DNA from: Paenibacillus sp. 1781tsa1
GTDB lineage: Bacteria > Bacillota > Bacilli > Paenibacillales > Paenibacillaceae
NCBI RefSeq assembly: GCF_024159265.1
Contig: NZ_JAMYWY010000001.1
Location: 5,146,001 to 5,210,000 of the forward strand
DNA: 64,000 nt
Direction of reading: 5' to 3'
The position numbers and the translations under genes were made by a program. Position 1 is the first letter of the stretch. Every line of letters starts with the position of its first letter. Below the pieces are notes generated by a model. The model was not told where the DNA came from. It was given only the letters and a program-made list of their open reading frames with translations, and did not search any database. Below, piece by piece: positions 61,400 through 64,000 of the stretch.

Positions 61400-62279
61400 T
61401 GGCTTTTCCCTCCTCGTAGTGCACCCATAGCGCCGATGAACGGAATACAACCAGTGTCAACGCCATGATGATGATGAATAGTACCCAGGCAATCGCTGAT
61501 GCATATCCCATTTTGTAGAACTGGAACGCATTCTGGAACAAGTAGGGAACGACCATCTGACTTGCATTATCAGGTCCGCCGGCAGTGACGATGAAGACCT
61601 GCGCGAAGGTCTGGAGCGCTCCGATCATACCGGTCACCAGATTGAAGAAAATGACAGGAGTCAGCATCGGGAATGTAATATGGAAGAACGATTGCGTACT
61701 CTTCGCTCCATCGATGGCAGCGGCCTCGTACAGTTCCTGCGGAATGCCTTTCATCCCTGCAAGCAGCAATACCACCCCGCCACCTACACCCCATAAGGAC
61801 ATGAGAATCAATGCAGGCTTAACCCAGTTGGGATCAAGAAGCCAGGCAGGACCCTCAATACCAAAGATTGCGAGTGCTTGGTTGATCAATCCTTCCGTCG
61901 GTGCAAGCAAGTGAATGAAGAGCAATGAACTTGCAACCACCGGAACGACGGAAGGCAGGTAGAACAGAATCCGGAAGAAGGTAATTCCTTTGATCTTCTT
62001 ATTCAGGTAATATGCAATCCAGAGCGAGATCGACATGCCCAGCGGAATGGATATCAGCGCATAGAAGAAGGTATTGCCGACGGATTTCCAGAAGATCGGA
62101 TCATCGGTCAGCAACGTTTTGTAATTGTCGATACCGATGAATTCAGGGGACTGGAACAGATCCCAATTCGTGAAGCTCATATAGATGGAAAACAGGATCG
62201 GACCCAGGGTCAGCCCCAGGAACCCGATCAGCCAAGGCGAGATGAAGATGTAGAACCATTTCCCGTCCTTTTTTCTCAC
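61392..62279 (-). CDS. Carbohydrate ABC transporter permease, MalF type
   Basis: A 295-residue permease with six helices (WFYIFISPWLIGFLGLTLGP at the start) and the EAA loop YEAAAIDGAKSTQSFFHITF. The start is the GTG at 62279, six bases after GGGAGGG; the open frame upstream lacks a site. It overlaps the MalG-type gene by eight bases and follows the binding-protein gene by ~100 bases. Confidence 0.92.
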   Translation of the reverse strand: MRKKDGKWFYIFISPWLIGFLGLTLGPILFSIYMSFTNWDLFQSPEFIGIDNYKTLLTDDPIFWKSVGNTFFYALISIPLGMSISLWIAYYLNKKIKGITFFRILFYLPSVVPVVASSLLFIHLLAPTEGLINQALAIFGIEGPAWLLDPNWVKPALILMSLWGVGGGVVLLLAGMKGIPQELYEAAAIDGAKSTQSFFHITFPMLTPVIFFNLVTGMIGALQTFAQVFIVTAGGPDNASQMVVPYLFQNAFQFYKMGYASAIAWVLFIIIMALTLVVFRSSALWVHYEEGKANE

Positions 62280-62380
62280 GTTAAGCCCTCCCATGACGCA
62301 GAGAGCAGATGGAACCCGCATTCACGCCGATTCCACCTGTCCTGCTGTCGCTGCTATTTGTGCATGTTCAGAAAAATCCT

Positions 62381-63652
62381 CTATTTGTAGAGTCTTTCCA
62401 GTCCACTCTGAATTTCGGTTACGGTATCATCAAGCGAGGCTTTGTTGTTGAAGTACACACCCAGCTTATCGTTAATGAGCTTCATCATTTCATTCCATTG
62501 CGGGTTGAACGGTTCTGCATAGATCGTCGATTCACTGAACGCAGCCATGTTGATTTTTTTGCCGCCATATTCGGCATTCAGGAATTCATCACTGGACAGA
62601 CCTGCTTTGGTTGCGGGAGCATCCTGACCGGCTTTGACCATTGGCATCTGCGCTTCTGGTGTCGTCATTGCTTCAATCACTTTGAATGCCTCTTCCTTGT
62701 GTTTGGAAGCGTTGGTAATCGTTAAACCGTTAAAGAATGCGTTCGTTTCGCCCCATACCGGAGAGATATCCCAGTTGATGCCTTCGACCTTAGCAAGCGA
62801 ACCAATGTTCCAGAAACCGGTTGTTTCCATGGCGATCTTGCCTTGCGCAAACAGCGGATCGGCTCCGATATTTCCCATGTCGGCAATCTCGGTTGGCGTT
62901 GGTCCTGCACCATGGGTGAAGGTCAGATCATTCATGAATTGCAATGCTTTACGCACAGGCTCCGTATCGAAAGTTGGTTTGCCACTCTCATCAAACAATG
63001 AGCCACCGTTTTGGTAGATGAGCTGCATCCATTGTGGCCACCAGCTACCCGGATAGTAGCCCCATTGTACTGTTTTGCCATTCTCCTTCACCGTCAGCTT
63101 CTGAGCTGCCGCCATCAGATCGTCCTGCGTCCAATCTTTGGTTGGGTATTCCACCCCGGCTTTGTCAAACAGATCTTTGTTATAAAAGAGGACCATCGCG
63201 CCTGCCCGATCCGGCAACCCGAATTGCTTGCCATCATACTTCATCAGGTTCGCAATATCATCGGAATAACGCTCAGACATGTTCACATTGTTCGCCTTAA
63301 TCATGTCATCCAGCGGTATAATCTGATTCTTGGAGGCGTAGGCCTGATAGTTCTCGGCAATCATCATGATGTCCGGTGCTGTTCCTCCGGCGATCATGGT
63401 CTGTACCTTCTGGTCATAATCTCCTGCAACCACGTTGAGTTTCACATTAATATCGGGATACGTCTGCTTCACGATGTCGAGTCGCTCCTGATAAATTTTC
63501 TTCTCATCCTCCGAGCCCCAGATCGTCATGCTCAAATCAACCTTGCCACCGGACTCGCCGGAGGAACCACTTTTACTCCCGCTGCTGCAGGCTGTCAGAC
63601 CCATTACCATGACCAGCATCAATAACGAAATGACCTTTAAACTTCTTCTCAT
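62381..63652 (-). CDS. Sugar-binding lipoprotein of the ABC importer (SBP_bac_1)
   Basis: A 423-residue extracellular solute-binding protein. Lipoprotein signal MRRSLKVISLLMLVMVMGLT with lipobox LTAC, followed by a Ser/Gly linker. Cluster 1 sugar-binding features: VDLSMTIWGSEDEKKIYQER, MIAGGTAPDIMMIAENYQAY, GLPDRAGAMVLFYNKDLFDK and GKIAMETTGFWNIGS. It is the first gene after the regulated promoter at 63777-63806. The locus context suggests galactose/arabinose-containing oligosaccharides as ligand; the protein itself does not show this. Confidence 0.92.
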   Translation of the reverse strand: MRRSLKVISLLMLVMVMGLTACSSGSKSGSSGESGGKVDLSMTIWGSEDEKKIYQERLDIVKQTYPDINVKLNVVAGDYDQKVQTMIAGGTAPDIMMIAENYQAYASKNQIIPLDDMIKANNVNMSERYSDDIANLMKYDGKQFGLPDRAGAMVLFYNKDLFDKAGVEYPTKDWTQDDLMAAAQKLTVKENGKTVQWGYYPGSWWPQWMQLIYQNGGSLFDESGKPTFDTEPVRKALQFMNDLTFTHGAGPTPTEIADMGNIGADPLFAQGKIAMETTGFWNIGSLAKVEGINWDISPVWGETNAFFNGLTITNASKHKEEAFKVIEAMTTPEAQMPMVKAGQDAPATKAGLSSDEFLNAEYGGKKINMAAFSESTIYAEPFNPQWNEMMKLINDKLGVYFNNKASLDDTVTEIQSGLERLYK

Positions 63653-63691
63653 ACGTTACGCCCCCTTGAACTAATGAATGGATGACCATAC

Positions 63692-63765
63692 TGAAACCCG
63701 TTTCATGAAATGGGTTTCATTAAGCTGAAACATAAAACCCGTTCCACTTTATGAAAGGGGTTTCA
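63692..63765. promoter_or_regulatory. Cluster of three TGAAA-N4-TTTCA operator-like sites
   Basis: TGAAACCCGTTTCA at 63692-63705, TGAAATGGGTTTCA at 63706-63719 directly adjoining, and TGAAAGGGGTTTCA at 63752-63765. The first two together form a 28-bp near-perfect palindrome. They lie just downstream of the -10 element and fit a LacI-family repressor. Confidence 0.75.
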
Positions 63766-63776
63766 TTCACGCACTC

Positions 63777-63806
63777 ATTATATTTCACCCTTCGAGGAAA
63801 TGTCAA
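63777..63806 (-). promoter_or_regulatory. Sigma-A promoter of the arabinogalactan transporter operon
   Basis: Minus strand TTGACA (63806-63801), 18-base spacer, TATAAT (63782-63777): both hexamers are perfect consensus. Confidence 0.88.
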
Positions 63807-63814
63807 CGCTTTCT
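63801..63814 (-). promoter_or_regulatory. cre box overlapping the -35 element
   Basis: AGAAAGCGTTGACA matches TGWAANCGNTNWCA except for the first base and overlaps TTGACA, so CcpA binding would block polymerase. Confidence 0.65.
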
Positions 63815-63833
63815 TTTCCAATTACAGGCCCCC

Positions 63834-64000
63834 TTATCTTGCAGCAGGTCCTGTACTTTGACGCACAATCAGCTCCGGTTGCAGAATAATCTGCTTCTTC
63901 GGTTTGCCTTGGTTAATCAGCTCATGCAGCACGTCCACAGCCTGTTTGCCAAGCTGGTATGTGTTCTGGGATACGGTTGTCAGTTCCGGTATAACGGCAC
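63834..64000 (-). CDS. LacI-family transcriptional regulator, C-terminal end only
   Basis: Only the last ~54 residues are in the window: AVIPELTTVSQNTYQLGKQA followed by VDVLHELINQGKPKKQIILQ and PELIVRQSTGPAAR. The PELTTVSQ...LGKQAVDVL...ELIVRQST pattern is the standard end of LacI/GalR effector domains. It is upstream of and co-directional with the sugar transporter genes, so it probably binds the TGAAA-N4-TTTCA sites. The DNA-binding domain is beyond the window edge. Confidence 0.88.
   Translation of the reverse strand, partial: AVIPELTTVSQNTYQLGKQAVDVLHELINQGKPKKQIILQPELIVRQSTGPAAR

Noticed and set aside
1..64000. tRNA, rRNA, CRISPR arrays, prophage or plasmid origin
   Set aside because: None was recognised on either strand when reading through the window.

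Overview
The window looks like a chromosomal segment of a plant- or soil-associated Paenibacillus, possibly of the P. amylolyticus/pabuli type. That placement is inferred from strong AGGAGG-type ribosome sites, LicT antitermination, perfect CcpA (cre) boxes, the expansin and pectate lyase genes, and family-level protein resemblance. No rRNA, tRNA, CRISPR array, phage or intact insertion sequence was seen. All family assignments come from reading motifs; no database search was run.

Layout. 1-3.5 kb: 3' part of a secreted alkaline phosphatase, a VOC protein and a GNAT-like protein. 3.6-8.3 kb: chemoreceptor, PL1 pectate lyase, and an ECF sigma factor overlapping its DUF4179 partner. 8.5-10.8 kb: four small genes with SUKH (SMI1/KNR4) and DUF6386 members and no toxin. 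10.9-14.5 kb: PilZ protein, NCS2 permease, ankyrin protein, LysR regulator. 14.5-20.9 kb: a beta-glucoside operon (two 6-phospho-beta-glucosidases, licT, bglP) in which every gene is preceded by its own LicT-type RAT antiterminator. 21.0-23.4 kb: DUF2384-like, suppressor-of-fused and LuxR-type genes. 23.4-31.1 kb: a lipoprotein and an oligopeptide-type ABC importer whose parts are all unusual: one ATPase with two NBDs, two permeases with long N-terminal extensions, and a binding protein that reads as a circular permutation of the SBP_bac_5 fold. 31-43.3 kb: housekeeping and accessory genes, expansin, and a K+/H+ antiporter operon (khtT/khtU) led by a GreA-like protein and a 24-codon leader ORF. 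43.7-51.6 kb: glutamate dehydrogenase, Cys-rich pentapeptide protein, diaminopimelate dehydrogenase, a small hydrolase operon, exoA and solA.

51.7-64 kb is a carbohydrate locus read leftward: LacI regulator (cut by the window edge), sugar-binding lipoprotein, two permeases, membrane-anchored GH30, GH35, GH43-CBM42 and secreted GH30 with a ricin-type lectin domain. The enzyme set fits type II arabinogalactan: removal of arabinofuranose, cutting of beta-1,6-galactan, import of oligosaccharides and intracellular release of galactose. A consensus sigma-A promoter overlapped by a cre box and followed by three TGAAA-N4-TTTCA operators sits in front of the transporter genes. Two copies of a ~188-bp repeat with terminal inverted repeats and base-pair-preserving differences lie between genes of this locus.

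The strongest candidates for something undescribed are the permuted binding protein with its extended permeases, and the intercistronic repeat.
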